This document shows, piece after piece, positions 10,101 to 21,660 of a DNA stretch of 64,000 nt (position 1 is its first letter; every line of letters starts with the position of its first letter). This stretch comes from Apoderus coryli. Lineage: Eukaryota; Arthropoda; Insecta; Coleoptera; Attelabidae. The stretch is taken from assembly GCA_911728435.2 (NCBI GenBank), contig OU452202.1, forward strand, positions 24,345,135 to 24,409,134. The letters run 5' to 3'. The position numbers were made by a program, and so were the translations under genes. The notes below the pieces were generated by a model. That model ran no database searches. It was not told the origin of the DNA and saw nothing but the letters and a program-made list of their open reading frames with translations.

Positions 10101-13100
10101 TTCCGGACTAGAAGCCTCAGGAAACTTCAGATAAAAAGATTCAAATATGTTAATAAACTTTACAAAATACTTTTTAGGTAACAGCGCTTATAAGCAACAC
10201 TTCATTACTAAGAAAATCGGTATCTGTACACAGAAAAAACTCTTCAAATCAACAGTAGAAATATAATAGTTGCTGAAGATTGAAGCACACAATGAAACAT
10301 TCATGACAATATTGTTTAAATAACCCAGAGAATTGGATTTAGATAGTTCAATATCTACACTATAATAAACTAATAGTAACGAAAAAAAAAATGGTTTTAG
10401 TTGTGGATAGATAAATAGATAGATCACCTCACCATTCGTTATGATTCGTTGTTACTTAAATTCAAATTGCCATTGTGTTGTAATACTTTCATTTCACGCT
10501 GGCTATTTTAGAAAGTGTCAATTAATTACTATACTTAATACATTTCTCGTTTTACATTGAGAATTGATTTGGCGGAGAAGGAGACTCTCACACTATAACA
10601 AACGAAGGGTAAAACATAAAACTAAAAGGTGAAGGACACTATACCCTTTTCAAATTTGTATTTATTATGAACCACATTCACGTAATAACATATTTTATAC
10701 ATAAATTAGATACCGGAAAACATTTTTGTATGTTGTAAATTAAGATTTATAATGGTCGTTTTTTTTGTACAGTGTCTACTACATGTTAAGATCTGAGAAA
10801 TACTTTCGATAATACTTTTTAACCTTCATCATAGTTTTATTTTTATTGAACATTTTGCTATAACTTTTCGATGGCTTAGAGTACATCTTTTCTTTTGCCA
10901 AATTTACCCAATGTATTGGGTATTTCTTTAAGGGTAGATAGGTAGCATATCTCAGGAACTAGTAGTCGTAGGACGTTGGTAAAAAATTTCTCTTTGAGTA
11001 ATCGACCATGGGAAATTGCTGGAAATAATTGTTTTGGTCCTAACTATGCATTTTTATGGTAAATGGTCCAATATAAGTTAAGAAAAAAAATCCTCTGTTA
11101 TTGGAGTGAGTGGTCGAGAATTTAGAGAAGTCTCTACTTGCTGTTAATTCTTCATAAGTTAATTTTTGTTCCCCTACTACCCGATATTTTGCGGACTTCA
11201 TGACTGTTTTCCAAAGTCCTCCAAAATGAGGCGATACATGAGGTATAAAGTGCCATTTAATTCCCTGTTCTACCAAATAATTATTGAAAGTAGACTGATT
11301 TGGATTTTTTACTGGTCGCTCACCTGTTACCAACCTAACCTGCTTTACTCAGGATATATGCTCAGCTCTCAATAATGGCTTACAAGTTGATGCGATATAC
11401 ACTGACTTCTCGAAGGCCTTTGATAGGGTCGATCATGCAATACTTATGACTAAGCTGGATATCATGGGCTTTCAACACCGTACTGTTCAGTTTTTCAATT
11501 CTTTTCTATCTGACCGCGAGCAATTTGTCGAATTCAGGAATTTTCGATCTTCATCTTTTACTCCTACCAGTGGTGCACGTGCACGTGCACGTCAGGGAAG
11601 CAATCTAGCTCCACTCTTATTTGCCATCTATGTAAACGACATTGCTGCTGAAGTCTCTAGCGACTATCTTTTGTTCGCCGATGATTTGAAATTGTATAGA
11701 CCAATTGCTACCGAGGACGACTGCATATGCTTGCAACGGGATCTCGGTGAACTTGAGGAATGGTGCATTAGGAACAGGCTTCCGCTCAACGTCAGTAAGT
11801 GCAAACTCATGTCATTTACCAGACGACAGAGTGTAATTAGTTTCAATTATTCGCTGAATGGTGTTGTTCTTGAATCTTGTGAGTCAATAAAGGACTTGGG
11901 AAGATCATGGATAGTAAAATGACGTTTGATACTCATATTTCACAAAGCGCGATCCGAATGATGGGTTTTATTCTCCGCTCAACTACTGATTTTCAGGATA
12001 TTGACTGTCTGCTTCAGCTGTACGTAAGTTTTGTCCGCTCTAGATTGGAATATGCCTCTTTTGTATGGTCTCCTTTATACCAGGTACACATCAATAAATT
12101 GGAGCGTATTCAAAGAAAATTTTAAAAATTTTAGCTTTTAATATCGATGGAAGTTTCCCAGTCAGGGGCATTGACCATAATATATTGTTAAACAGATTTA
12201 ATGTTAATTCATTGGTTTTTCGTAAAGATTTGGCTGGTCAAATATTCCTGTTTAAGCTTATAAACGGCATAATTGACTCCCCTCGCCTTTTGGAACAACT
12301 GCCCTTTAATTTACCACAATTCTTTTCTCGAACGATGAATTTATTTCGAGTGCCGCGTTTCAACACCAATTATGCATCGAGATCACCTCTTTACTGAGCA
12401 TGCCGAACCTGCGATCGTCTTAATATACATCGATCTGTACATTACTTTGACGGGTCACTGTGGTCTTTTCGCGCTGGTTTGTATCGGTACTTGAGCACCC
12501 TGGACATGTAGAGCGTATGGTGATTTTGTTGTATTGTTTTTAACTTTATATTGCTTTATGGTGTATTTTTCTGAGCTTATGCTTCTTCGATAATTTTTAT
12601 CAATTATTTAGTTTACTATTGAGATAATATCCATTGTCTAGTACTTAGAGTTGTCTTGTTATTGGGTCTTGACCTGTTAGACAATAAAGTATTTATTATA
12701 GTATTTATTATTTTCTGGCCTGGTCAAAAACGTATAGAGCTCATTAAGTTGATTTGTCCATTTTAATTTCAAATGGTCCACCGAAGTCCATTCAGAATTT
12801 GTAAACGGTCGACTAGGTACAAGTTTTGGTTTTGGTAAATGACCCATTAAATGTTGACACGAAAACAAACCATACATTTACCAATAGCTTGGCTAATAAG
12901 TCGTCGTCCACCAACAGGCCTCTATTTTAATCCTATGGTAAAAATTGGAAATATATAACTTCCAGAATTTTAATAGAAAAAGAACGAGTTCGACCTTATT
13001 TTAAATGCATTTTGATTCTCTTGACATACCTTTTATTTTTTCTTGAATTGATCCATTCGTTTAAGAATTTCTCAGAACGTCTTTACTTGATTTTTACAAT

Positions 13101-16100
13101 TTAGTACTTTTTCTACTACATAATTCGAGGCCTCTAATAAAAAATGATCACCGTTTTCTTATCTTCCGTTGAAAACGGACGGAAATGATATGCCTCTAAT
13201 AAAAAATGACCAAAGTTTTCTTATCTTCAATAGTATCGAAAATTAAAATTTATTATGAATACAGTGCATGTCCATACAGGATCTGTGGCGACTACAAAAT
13301 AAACTCCGCAAGTGAAATAGCGGAAAACGAAGCTATGGAAGTTGCAGTTTTGTCTGTCAAATGATTTGGTTTTTCACATATTTTTTTTTTAATTCTAGGG
13401 TATGCATTGTTGGGAGGTATGTTGGTCGACAAGGCAACGTGGCACTCATGCTGTGGTAGGTGTGGCAACAGCGGAAGCACCGTTACACACTGTAGGTTAT
13501 CAAACTTTAGTAGGCAGTACGGATAACTCCTGGGGTTGGGATTTAGGTAAGTAACATATTTTATTTTTAAGTTCTTTCAAAAATTGGCACCTCAATCAAA
13601 GATTTTTCAATCATTGATTGGTCGGAGAAGTTTTTATTATTGATTATTTTAAGTTTCCTACTTAAATTATCATTTGTCCAATTTCTAGGTCGGAACAAAT
13701 TATACCACGATTCAAAAAACAGCCCTGCCGGCGTTCTCTATCCAATATTATTGAAGCCGGACCAAACGTTTGTAGTTTCCGATAGATTTTTGGTAGTACT
13801 CGATATGGACGAGGGTACGTTAAGTTTTGTTGTTGATGGCCAGTATCTTGGAGTCGCATTTAGAGGCTTAAAAGGCAAAAAACTATATCCAATTGTTAGT
13901 GCTGTGTGGGGTCATTGTGAAATTACAATGAAGTATATTGGTGGCCTTGATCGTAAGTATTATTTATTTATTAGAATCATTAATTTCGCATTAACAATTA
14001 TCAAATTTTATTAATGTAGTGACACACATAGGGTTTCGAATTTTTTACAGTTCTATCCCACACCTGATACCATTAGAATATTAAAAAAAAAATTAAACAA
14101 ACAACACAAACTAAAATGCAATTTGCCAAAAAGAACGAAGAATCATAATATTTTAAAAAATACGTTTTCTGCAAAAACTTTTTAAAACTCCATACATATT
14201 GAAGTTTGGACAAAAAAAAATGTTTTACGAGTTCAAATTACATACGATAATAATAAAAAAATAGCTATGAAAAAGCTGTAAAACTTTTATTGTAGACTGT
14301 TATTAAAAGAAGCTTTAACGCGAAATAATCACAATCGTAAAAGATACTTAACTTGGTATATCATGCTCGTCCGTTGAAAACTCCACTTTATGGAGGAAAT
14401 AAAAATTTAATATCTGGAAACTTGGAACAACTTATTGGCCCTTGTCTCTTTATTTTCAATTATTTACTTTTTTTATATTAAGTACTCAATTTAATTGACG
14501 TAATATTTTACGCCGTTTCCTACAAATAAATATTTATGCTTTGTTTTTATTTGAAATAAATTTTACTCAGCGTTATTAGGTTCTTGTATATGGGTTTTAT
14601 AGATCTACATGTGAACGAGGGTGACTTTTTGAATTTCCCACGCAGTAACCTTAATGGGAAACCCCGCTCCCGTCAACAGCCATCTATCGGTAGATTACTG
14701 TAAAAATAAGTACATTGACATATTATGTAGTGGATAATATGTTACAACCGTAGCAAAAGTTAACGTACCATTGCTCTATTATTAAAAGGTCCATTCTAAC
14801 CTTTCCTCTCCGTAGAAACACCACTAAAGTACATAGTTAGGTTCGGTTGGGTATAATACGATTGACCATCATTTAGTAGTACAGTAATTGTACGTTAACT
14901 TTGGCTACGACCGTAGGAAAAGTGTTCGTGACATTACTGTATTATTAACACCACTAAAGTACAGGGTTAAGGCCTTCAAAAACCATGTTTTCGAGCTATC
15001 ACCTTCTGACTGGACAAAGTGGTTTGAACGGTGGTTCCATCGCATGCAAAAGTGTGTAAATCTAAAGGAGAATATTTTCAAAAGCATTAAAAATATTATT
15101 TTTGAAAAAATTAATTCGTTTCTTCTTTCTATTCGCAATACTTCAATAGCAACCCTCGTATATTGGCAAGTCAGTTAAGTCATACATATTTTCTAAACAG
15201 TAGCTTTAACTACAATCTAAAAAAATAATTAAGTTAGCTAAAATAAATAATATACTATGGTTATTTACCGAACTAGTGCGGAAAGTAATACTTTTCCGCA
15301 CGCGACGATAATTGCCAAACGACGCGCAGTGGAGTTTGGTCATTCGTCAAGTGAGGTAAAAACACTTTCCGGCTGTGTTTTCTTACGAGCACTTCAAATT
15401 TCGCAGTAGCATACGACATTCTCAGGTATTATTTATTAACCTGAGCTGTCAAACTGACAAATGAGGTAACAACAATTGACAAATGTGTCAAATATGCCTT
15501 TTGGAGGTATTAATGCGTAGTACTTCTTCTTTTAATGTAGATAAACAGTTATTAATATTTATGATTTATAACAAATCTAGCACTATGTGACTATATTAGT
15601 TACAGCAATATTAAAAACAGTAAATAAAAAATAACTTAATGGCAAAGCGGACTAAAATGCTGGTTTTACATACACAAGGAATTTTGTTTAATTTAGCAGG
15701 GCCCCAGTATAATACAATAGGAACCAGACCGAGGCAAGGGTCGACAGATACTGACGAATTCGTTTCGCTCTTGTTATGAGCTCGTCAGAGTACCATAGTC
15801 GTTGCCCATCTACAAATATCAGCCTGCATTTAAGCACAACAGGATACACAACAGTAGACACATGTAAACACGTATCATCTACATGTACATAGTAATGCAT
15901 ATCCTATACCATGCACCTATACGACTGGTTTTACCTATACATTGATTTTGTTCGGCCTCTGCATGGTATAGGATATGGATTACTATGTACATGTAGATGA
16001 TACGTGTTTACATGTGTCTACTGTTGTATATCCTATTGTGCTTAAATGCAGGCTGATATTTGTAGATGAGCAGCGATTATGGTACTCTGACGAGCTCATA

Positions 16101-16698
16101 ACAAGAGTGAAACGAATTCGTCAGTATCTGTCGGCCCATTCCTCGGTCTGGTTCCTATTGAATTAGACTGGGGCCCTGCTAAATTAAACAAAATTCCTTG
16201 TGTAGGTAAAACCAGCATTTTAGGCCGCTTTGCCATTAAGTTATTTTTCATTTATTATATTTACGGACATGAAATCCTTTTAATTAAAAACAGTTCGGAA
16301 AAGTAGTTTTACAGCACTAGGTGCGGAAAGTGTAGGTGCGGAAAAGCGCACTTTCCGCACGCTCGTAGGAAAACACTATAAATTTTATTCTACAGAGTGT
16401 AAGAACTAAACAAACCACACCCAAAATGTGGTCAGGTAGAAGACGAAAACAAATCTACTTATTTTCTCACCGAATAATAAACTCTTTTAATTTAGTTTTG
16501 AAGCTATTTAGGCTTCGATCGCAATTTTAGAGTAACATTTGTTTAATTTTGTTTGCAGCTGAACCTCTGCCATTGATGGACCTTTGCCGGCGTGTGATAC
16601 GTCAGAGATTGGGAAAGGCGCATTTAGAAGAAAAAGTCATGAGTCTTCAACTGCCTCAGGCCCTACAGACTTACCTTCTCTATAGGGACAGAAGATAA
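7148..16698 (+). CDS. gus: SPRY domain/SOCS box protein, gustavus/SPSB homologue (5 coding exons)
   Basis: Substrate receptor of an Elongin B/C-Cullin 5 ubiquitin ligase; in flies gustavus binds Vasa. Coding exons: 7148-7249, 7685-7882, 13399-13546, 13689-13952 and 16559-16698, giving 283 codons (281 from the Met at 7154), the usual family length. All junctions are GT-AG and in phase. The protein begins MGQKVSGG. Exon 2 has [18 protein letters not shown] and [19 protein letters not shown]. Exons 3-4 carry the SPRY/B30.2 core ([56 protein letters not shown]). The last exon is the SOCS box ([16 protein letters not shown], ending YLLYRDRR). The introns of 5.5 and 2.6 kb are packed with transposons and palindromes. 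Paralogue assignment to gus rather than another SPSB rests on the MGQKVSGG start and overall resemblance. Confidence 0.96.
8301..9218. repeat. Large imperfect palindrome with a nested hairpin, in SPSB intron
   Basis: Sequence from 8301 (GATAGGAAACACCGATTTC) to about 8424 and from 8690 to 8813 recurs as its reverse complement between 8954 and 9218. The loop is about 140 bp. The left arm is interrupted at about 8425-8645 by a second A/T-rich hairpin whose ends are CCTTTTCTTGGGATGA and its complement. The right arm carries ACCCTGTATCTTTCGG, which the left arm lacks. Its outer edge abuts the Gypsy integrase fragment, whose frame reads into the arm. It looks like two head-to-head copies of the same repeat. 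Confidence 0.8.
9231..10200 (-). pseudogene. Ty3/Gypsy-type pol relic (RT then integrase zinc finger)
   Basis: Read from about 10200 down to 9231, the fragments give [10 protein letters not shown], then [18 protein letters not shown] (RT fingers; the usual segment between them is deleted). Next come [36 protein letters not shown] and [15 protein letters not shown] (RT palm; the YxDD box lies across a frame change), then [19 protein letters not shown]. The sequence then jumps past RNase H to [20 protein letters not shown], the integrase HHCC region. No LTRs were found. The copy is dead and sits antisense within the SPSB intron. Confidence 0.88.
10201..11039. other. Intronic DNA, nothing recognised
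   Basis: Between the Gypsy relic and the BEL/Pao fragment there is about 840 bp of AT-rich intron without recognisable coding or repeat structure. Confidence 0.35.
11040..11297 (-). pseudogene. BEL/Pao integrase fragment, downstream half
   Basis: On the minus strand, [20 protein letters not shown] and [12 protein letters not shown] match the conserved end of the BEL/Pao integrase core ([15 protein letters not shown]...K..L.R..GE..LTYEEL). The frame stops being recognisable at about 11130. The upstream half of the same protein lies at 12680-12925, with a LINE inserted between them. Confidence 0.85.
11298..12715 (+). pseudogene. 5'-truncated LINE inserted in the BEL/Pao relic
   Basis: Reverse transcriptase of a CR1/Jockey-like non-LTR retrotransposon. 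The frame starts near 11300 with [18 protein letters not shown], followed by [16 protein letters not shown], then a slightly damaged PQG box ([20 protein letters not shown], with a short CGTGCA expansion), the catalytic FADDLKLY, and [21 protein letters not shown] frameshift near 11900 separates this from the thumb and C-terminal region ([25 protein letters not shown]). The 3' tail contains AATAAAGTATTTATTATAG just before BEL/Pao sequence resumes near 12700. The endonuclease domain is absent. Confidence 0.9.
12680..12925 (-). pseudogene. BEL/Pao integrase fragment, upstream half
   Basis: On the minus strand, the zinc-binding region reads [20 protein letters not shown], then after a frameshift [17 protein letters not shown], the signature that precedes the integrase core in BEL/Pao elements. 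Together with 11040-11297 it makes one integrase interrupted by the LINE at 11298-12715, so the LINE is the younger insertion. Confidence 0.82.
13130..13228 (+). repeat. Short direct duplication (about 63-bp offset)
   Basis: The words CCTCTAATAAAAAATGA and GTTTTCTTATCTTC occur at 13130-13165 and again at 13193-13228, a local tandem duplication just upstream of SPSB exon 3. Confidence 0.6.
14612..15175 (+). mobile_element. mariner-derived remnant with its own inserted inverted repeat
   Basis: The right part, 14965-15115, encodes a mariner transposase C-terminus ([29 protein letters not shown]), and the right edge is GCAACCCTCGTATA near 15152, matching the end of the mariner at 1-745. A related ACGAGGGTGAC at about 14615 may be the left end. 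Within it, 14741-14768 (CCGTAGCAAAAGTTAACGTAC) and 14890-14913 are inverted repeats. The word AACACCACTAAAGTAC occurs at 14817 and 14947, which suggests a further small element inserted inside. Confidence 0.6.
15275..15315. repeat. Short GTGCGGAAA hairpin, left of the large palindrome
   Basis: GTGCGGAAA and its complement TTTCCGCAC face each other at 15281-15304. A similar pair, with a third copy of GTGCGGAAA, occurs on the other side of the large palindrome at 16318-16367. Both are accompanied by GTGTTTTC-TACGAGC in opposite orientation. These may be the outer ends of a composite element enclosing 15275-16380. Confidence 0.55.
15620..16256. repeat. Long palindrome: 296-bp arms, 44-bp spacer (fold-back element)
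   Basis: The arm 15620-15915 recurs as its reverse complement at 15960-16256 with only scattered substitutions. Arm lengths are equal within one base. The spacer 15916-15959 is unique. Both arms are open in the corresponding frame: 15900-15688 on the minus strand and 15975-16166 on the plus strand both read [16 protein letters not shown] and [13 protein letters not shown] transcript through the SPSB intron would fold into a perfect-looking stem of nearly 300 bp. No family recognised for the encoded peptide. Confidence 0.9.
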
Positions 16699-17150
16699 TA
16701 TATAAGTCTAGTATTAGAGTGACGAAAACGGACAATTTATTGTGTTTCATCACAAAGAAAAAAACTAACCAAATAGTAATAAAATATTGAAGAACAAATC
16801 CTCAATTTATGAAAATATATATAAATAAGACGAGTAATAAGAACTATTTTATTTTTTAATTGGTACGTTTATTTATGTTGGCCACATAATGGTTTAATTA
16901 AAAAAAAAATATATATATATAGTGTATAATAGACAATTTGATGAACTCAAAAAAAAAACTGTTTTTGAGTTGAGTTTTAGTTTATTTTTGTAATTTTTCA
17001 TTATTTTTTTTTTGTTTATTCAACCGGTTTGTACCGCGTTGTGATGTGCTGGAGAATCTCATGATATGGAAAAAAGTGCGTTTCGGTATGGTTTGACCGT
17101 TTAGTTTTTGACTAAACTTATTAATAACGTATTTTCTGATAAGAGAATTT
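16699..17150 (+). other. SPSB 3'UTR with candidate poly(A) signal
   Basis: AT-rich sequence following the SPSB stop. The first canonical AATAAA is at 16778-16783, about 80 bp after the stop. Further A/T tracts and a (TA)n run near 16910 follow. The real 3' end cannot be fixed from the sequence. Confidence 0.5.
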
Positions 17151-17156
17151 ATGATT

Positions 17157-17713
17157 ATACCATGTCCCCAAAAAAGTCTGCATCAAATAGGATTTTTATT
17201 TATTAAAAGTGTGCTGCTTTAGCATTTTCTATCGCGGTTAAAATTTCAAGTCAATTTTGTAAAATTTTGATCAGACCTTGTACATTCTTCTACGCATCGA
17301 AGCAACATTATTTTTTGTTATTTGTAAAACTGCAACAATTAAATAAACGTTGCATCAAAAAGTGCGTACTTAGGACTAAGAAAATTGGTTTTTTGAAACA
17401 AAATAAATAATTGTAGTCCAAAAATTTGCGAAAATAGGCATTAGCATGTCGAAGTTTACTTCGACTTTACATGGTCTATTCAACATTTTAGAAAATCTAG
17501 CCAAAAACAAAAGTAATTGTAAAGAGACAAAAATTTAAATTTTGAAGGACATTTTCAAAATTTGGACACTTTTTGGCATTTTTAATATATAAAAATGGTA
17601 TACCTCACTTTTGGTTTTTAGACAAGGAAAAACTAACTGCGCCATTAAATTTGACTTGCCTCAAAGAATAAAAAAATGCTGTTTGGTGCAAACTTTTTTG
17701 CAGACATGGTATA
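17157..17713. mobile_element. MITE-like element with about 34-bp terminal inverted repeats
   Basis: Left end ATACCATGTCCCCAAAAAAG (17157 onward, continuing TCTGCATCAAATAG) matches the reverse complement of the right end (ATACCATGTCTGCAAAAAAG, ending near 17713) with a few differences. The interior, about 490 bp, has no coding potential. TA at both edges would fit a Tc1/mariner-type target site, but that is only suggestive. Confidence 0.65.
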
Positions 17714-17789
17714 CATCGCATTTAAGTCCAGGAAAAAATAGACGAAAATACGCGAGAAATTTGTAATTTCCGACATTATTTTTTGTAAC

Positions 17790-20480
17790 TTATAGAAATC
17801 CCACACCTGATATTACAAGATTATAGAACTTTTAAATAAAACCAACCTAAACCTCAAAACTCAGACAAATCTTAAAGGGGGAATTTCAATTTTACCTATT
17901 TTTTTTCTGATGGTAGCTTAACCTGACAGTAGACCCACTCTCCGGTTTTGGGAAGTTAACTTTGAAGTTTCGGTTTGTTTTATTTAAATGGGAGTTTGAC
18001 ATAATATTTTTTCCTGGGTCATTTTTGATCTCGATTGATATTTAGAATCATTTTCAGGGTAAAATGAGTTGAGCATTTAATTGTGATCTATTGCAAATAT
18101 TGTTGAACTTGTTTGTATTTAATTAATTGTCAAAACTTATTGCTCCTAACATTGTTTTGGTTTATTTATTTTATTTTCAAAAATTGTGTAAACCTCAATA
18201 AATATTTTATGCCATAAACTGAAAGACTAAAAAGTTATTCACAGTTCTGTAGGTGCAAGAAAAATAAAGCTTGACAGATAATAATCCAAAGCACATGACA
18301 ACTTAGCGAAAGTTGTGCATTGCGGATAAAATATCTGACGATTTTAGCGTATCACCCCCCACAAAAAAACATCAAACCCACCACCGGGTCAAAAACTACT
18401 TACCCCATATACACAGCTGTTCCAGCTCCCTACAATTTAATCGAAAAACAAAAAGGGAATGTAAGAAAGTGGCGAAAATAAGGTCGACACAAAAAACTAG
18501 TAATATTTCAATCCGGCCTGGATATTAATTCTACTTGTCATCAGTTGCTTAGACATTATTTGATGCAAAATACATGCCAAATATCAAGGCAATCTACAAC
18601 ATCGTTCCGAAGCTATGACGTATAAAAGAAAACTCCCAAAATGAGCTTTTTAATCGAGGTCGGTAAACCCGGTATCTCTTGAAACAGCTGGGTACCCTCT
18701 ATCCACTGTTAACGTAGGTCGGTTTCACTACGAAGCACCCTGTATAAAAGCTTTAAACTTATCTCAGACAGACCTTGACAATGGGAACCAGAAAAAGAAA
18801 TTCAAGCACTTGTCAAAGACCATGACGCCTTTTATCTACTCATTAGAAACATCAACATGAAAAATTTCCCTGTGGAATCGAAGGATATTGCAAAAGGTCC
18901 ATTACAGAAAACGTCTTAGGACGTTATTCTACCTAACCAGGATATTTCTTTTTGCGAATACCAAAAATAATGTGTATGAAGTTCACTCCGATTACACAAA
19001 GAAGCATTTGATCCCACCCGGGGTTTAGCTAAAGTTTGTCGATTTCTCGTATTAAGCAAATTGATGTACTGAAATCTAATCAGGTTTTGAAGCAGAAATA
19101 GTGGCTTTTTAGACTGCAATACTTGGTGGGTTAATCCGAGAATATTAACGTCTTAGTGTTTCAATAATTTTGTGACTTCCATGGTCAAATTTTCCATTTG
19201 CCAAAAGCAAATCTGACCGATCTGGATCAAATTGTAGCAACGCTGCTCCATAAGAGGTTCACAAATGCACACTGGAGTTCATGAATGTTTTTTCACTTAA
19301 GCTACTTTAAGCATGTTTGGTTTGGTGGTCATATTTTGAAGATTGAAGCTTAGAAGCTCCATACTAATTTTATATTAGCATACGGTTGGAATTATATGCT
19401 GATTTGGAGACACACCTTGTCATTAATACGCTGATCTACAATATTTTAAACAGTAATGTAGGAATCTCTTCTGTCGATTCGAGCAAGACTAATTACGCTT
19501 ATAATTCATTTCTTCCCCACTCGGAGAGAATGACCAATAATAGCTCACAAACTTTAGATTTGTTAGCTCAAAGAAACCCTCTAATTTTGTCATTTTTATT
19601 TCTTAAAATTTCGAGCTGAAAATCAATCATACGTTATGGTTTACCAGCATTTAGTTTCACATTATGTGATCTCGTTCTTAAAAGAAATTAAAGCTTTTGT
19701 ATCATCAACTTCGAAGGACCAATATACCAGACATTAATCTATACTCGAGATTCGCTAACACTGTTAGGTTAGCTGTTTAGCGAATCAAAATAGTTCCTGA
19801 GAATGTTAACCGTAAAGGAAAAACTCTGAGATATTTTGACAGTATTTTACCAAAGATTAAATCGTTTCAATGATCTCATCGGATCAATTTCTTTTAAATC
19901 TACTGTGATTGATGTTTCCAAACTACAAACTTTAGCGGAGTTTAAAATTTCGATTAACTCTTGACTCATGAGCACCAAACACTTTTTTTAAATCGACGAA
20001 TATTACCGAAGGTTCTACTCATGGATTTTAAAATATACCGATGTCCTTGGATTGGGTTTGCTGCAAGAGAAAAGCTAAGAAATTAAGTATTATTGATAAA
20101 AGTTTTATCTTCCTCTAAAAAGAAGATTTAAAGTGTATTTACCGAAGAAAGATACTAAGCCCAAACACCCTCATAATTATTAAAACTTAAAAACAAAAGA
20201 AAGTTGCCTCCGCTAGGTACACACTTTTCAACTTCAAAGTTCGCGGTGTTTTATTACTGTTCTATCATTTTACAAGAGAGTATGATGATCTAGTCTTCCC
20301 CAAATATAAAATAGTTAAACCAGAATCTCTTCGAGGCGATTTTACTATTATTGAACCACTCAGTAACTGTATTGCTCAAGTGTGTTGGAAATCAGTAGAA
20401 AAATTGTGGATTTCGATTACTCCAGGCTGAAGACCTTTCAAATAATACACTTCTTTGATCTGTCAAATCAAATTAATTTG
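17790..20480. other. Intergenic, no gene recognised
   Basis: The start shares the phrase TCCCACACCTGATA with intron sequence at 14055, so it contains a dispersed repeat. A 10-bp stem (GATTCGCTAA/TTAGCGAATC) with an 18-nt loop is at about 19750-19787. CACCCTGTATA occurs near 18742. Open frames at 18313-18528 and 19386-19619 resemble no family that I know. The rest shows nothing. Confidence 0.35.
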
Positions 20481-20489
20481 TCTATTCCT

Positions 20490-20870
20490 TCAGAACAAAA
20501 AATGTGGACATTTTGTCAAGAAATACACAGCTTCCTTCTCTTCATCGCTAGTAAATTGCTCTAAGATTGAAGCGTAGTATTCTCCAGTTATAGAAACACG
20601 TTTATCTTTATAATCCATCAATAGGATTCCTGTTGAGTCCCAAAAAATTATCGCCATGTGTTTTCTGCCTAACTGGTGACCTTTAACATCTTGGGTGGTG
20701 GTGCGTCTTTTTTTATGCCATTGCAGTCCTGTTTGAACCCAATTTTCGTCTTCCGACACAAAATGGGACAGCACACCACAGACGTTCAAAAACGCACGAG
20801 AACATTCGTCGCGATATTCGTTTCAGGATAGCAAGAGCATTCTCGGTAAGATTATCATGGAGAATTTTCA
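20490..20870 (-). pseudogene. mariner transposase central fragment
   Basis: The minus-strand frame 20789-20490 contains VSEDENWVQ (first catalytic Asp-Glu region, VT.DE.WVH in active copies), HMAIIFWDSTGILLMDY and ITGEYYASILEQF. These are the ordered signatures of the central mariner transposase. Sequence above 20789 continues the N-terminal side in other frames. No intact second catalytic motif. Dead copy. Confidence 0.85.
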
Positions 20871-21469
20871 AAATCGGATACAAAATAATACAAATTTATT
20901 TAGAAATTCAAACAGTTCAACAAATTACAGCAGTATATACATAATATTACATTTTGTATTGTAAAATAAGAATTGAATTAAAATTCTAGATATTTTTTGG
21001 AGTTTAAATAGAATGAGAAAAGTGAAAATTATCTTTAATAATAATTAATTAATTACTAAAATAGGTAAAATAATAGTAATACGAGAAGTGGAAAATTTAA
21101 ATTATATGTTTAAGTAAAAAAAAAATGATTGTAAATAATTGTAATTCCCAGTCTTCTGTAAAACTTAAAGAGCACATTTTGGCTTCCTGATTGTAGCTTT
21201 ATATTAATTGTTAAATTAATTAGAAGTTAATGTTCAATCGTTCAATAATCCCAGCAAACACATGAAAATACGGAGTTTTGTATTATCATTTTTTATATAA
21301 TTTATTTTTGTGTGTATGTGTGAGATTTTTAGTCCAAGTATTTCGAAGTAAATCCACCATTTCAATCATCCTAAAGCAAGTTTCTTGTCGATAGTTTTCA
21401 GATATTTCTATTAAAGCAAGTCTTAGTTTGTGAAACTTTTCCTCGGAACGAGGGACAAAATATTTTATT

Positions 21470-21660
21470 GCTTTTCAAAGTTCTCAAAACAGTTTTTTCC
21501 ACCCTGAACATTGTATTTCAGGTAAATGATCTTGGAAGGCTTCCACCGCTTCTTGAACTGATGAAAACCCCATTTGGGGACAAAAAGAAGTGGTGAGGTG
21601 ATAAATCAGACGAATTTAGACAATGAGACATTATGTCAAGTTTGCTGCAATTTTTTTTAT
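21470..21660 (-). pseudogene. mariner transposase C-terminal relic
   Basis: Minus-strand frames give DIMSHCLNSSDLSPHHFFLS, then SSVQEAVEAFQDHLPEIQCS and GWKKLF, following the mariner pattern MS.CPYSPDLAP.DFFLFP...EAV.AF..H..E.P...W...F. Frames are broken. Intergenic. Confidence 0.65.

Noticed and set aside
15688..16166. Two paralogous small genes in the palindrome arms
   Set aside because: The two frames are the same sequence in inverted arms, the peptide resembles nothing known, and there is no start context or conservation evidence.
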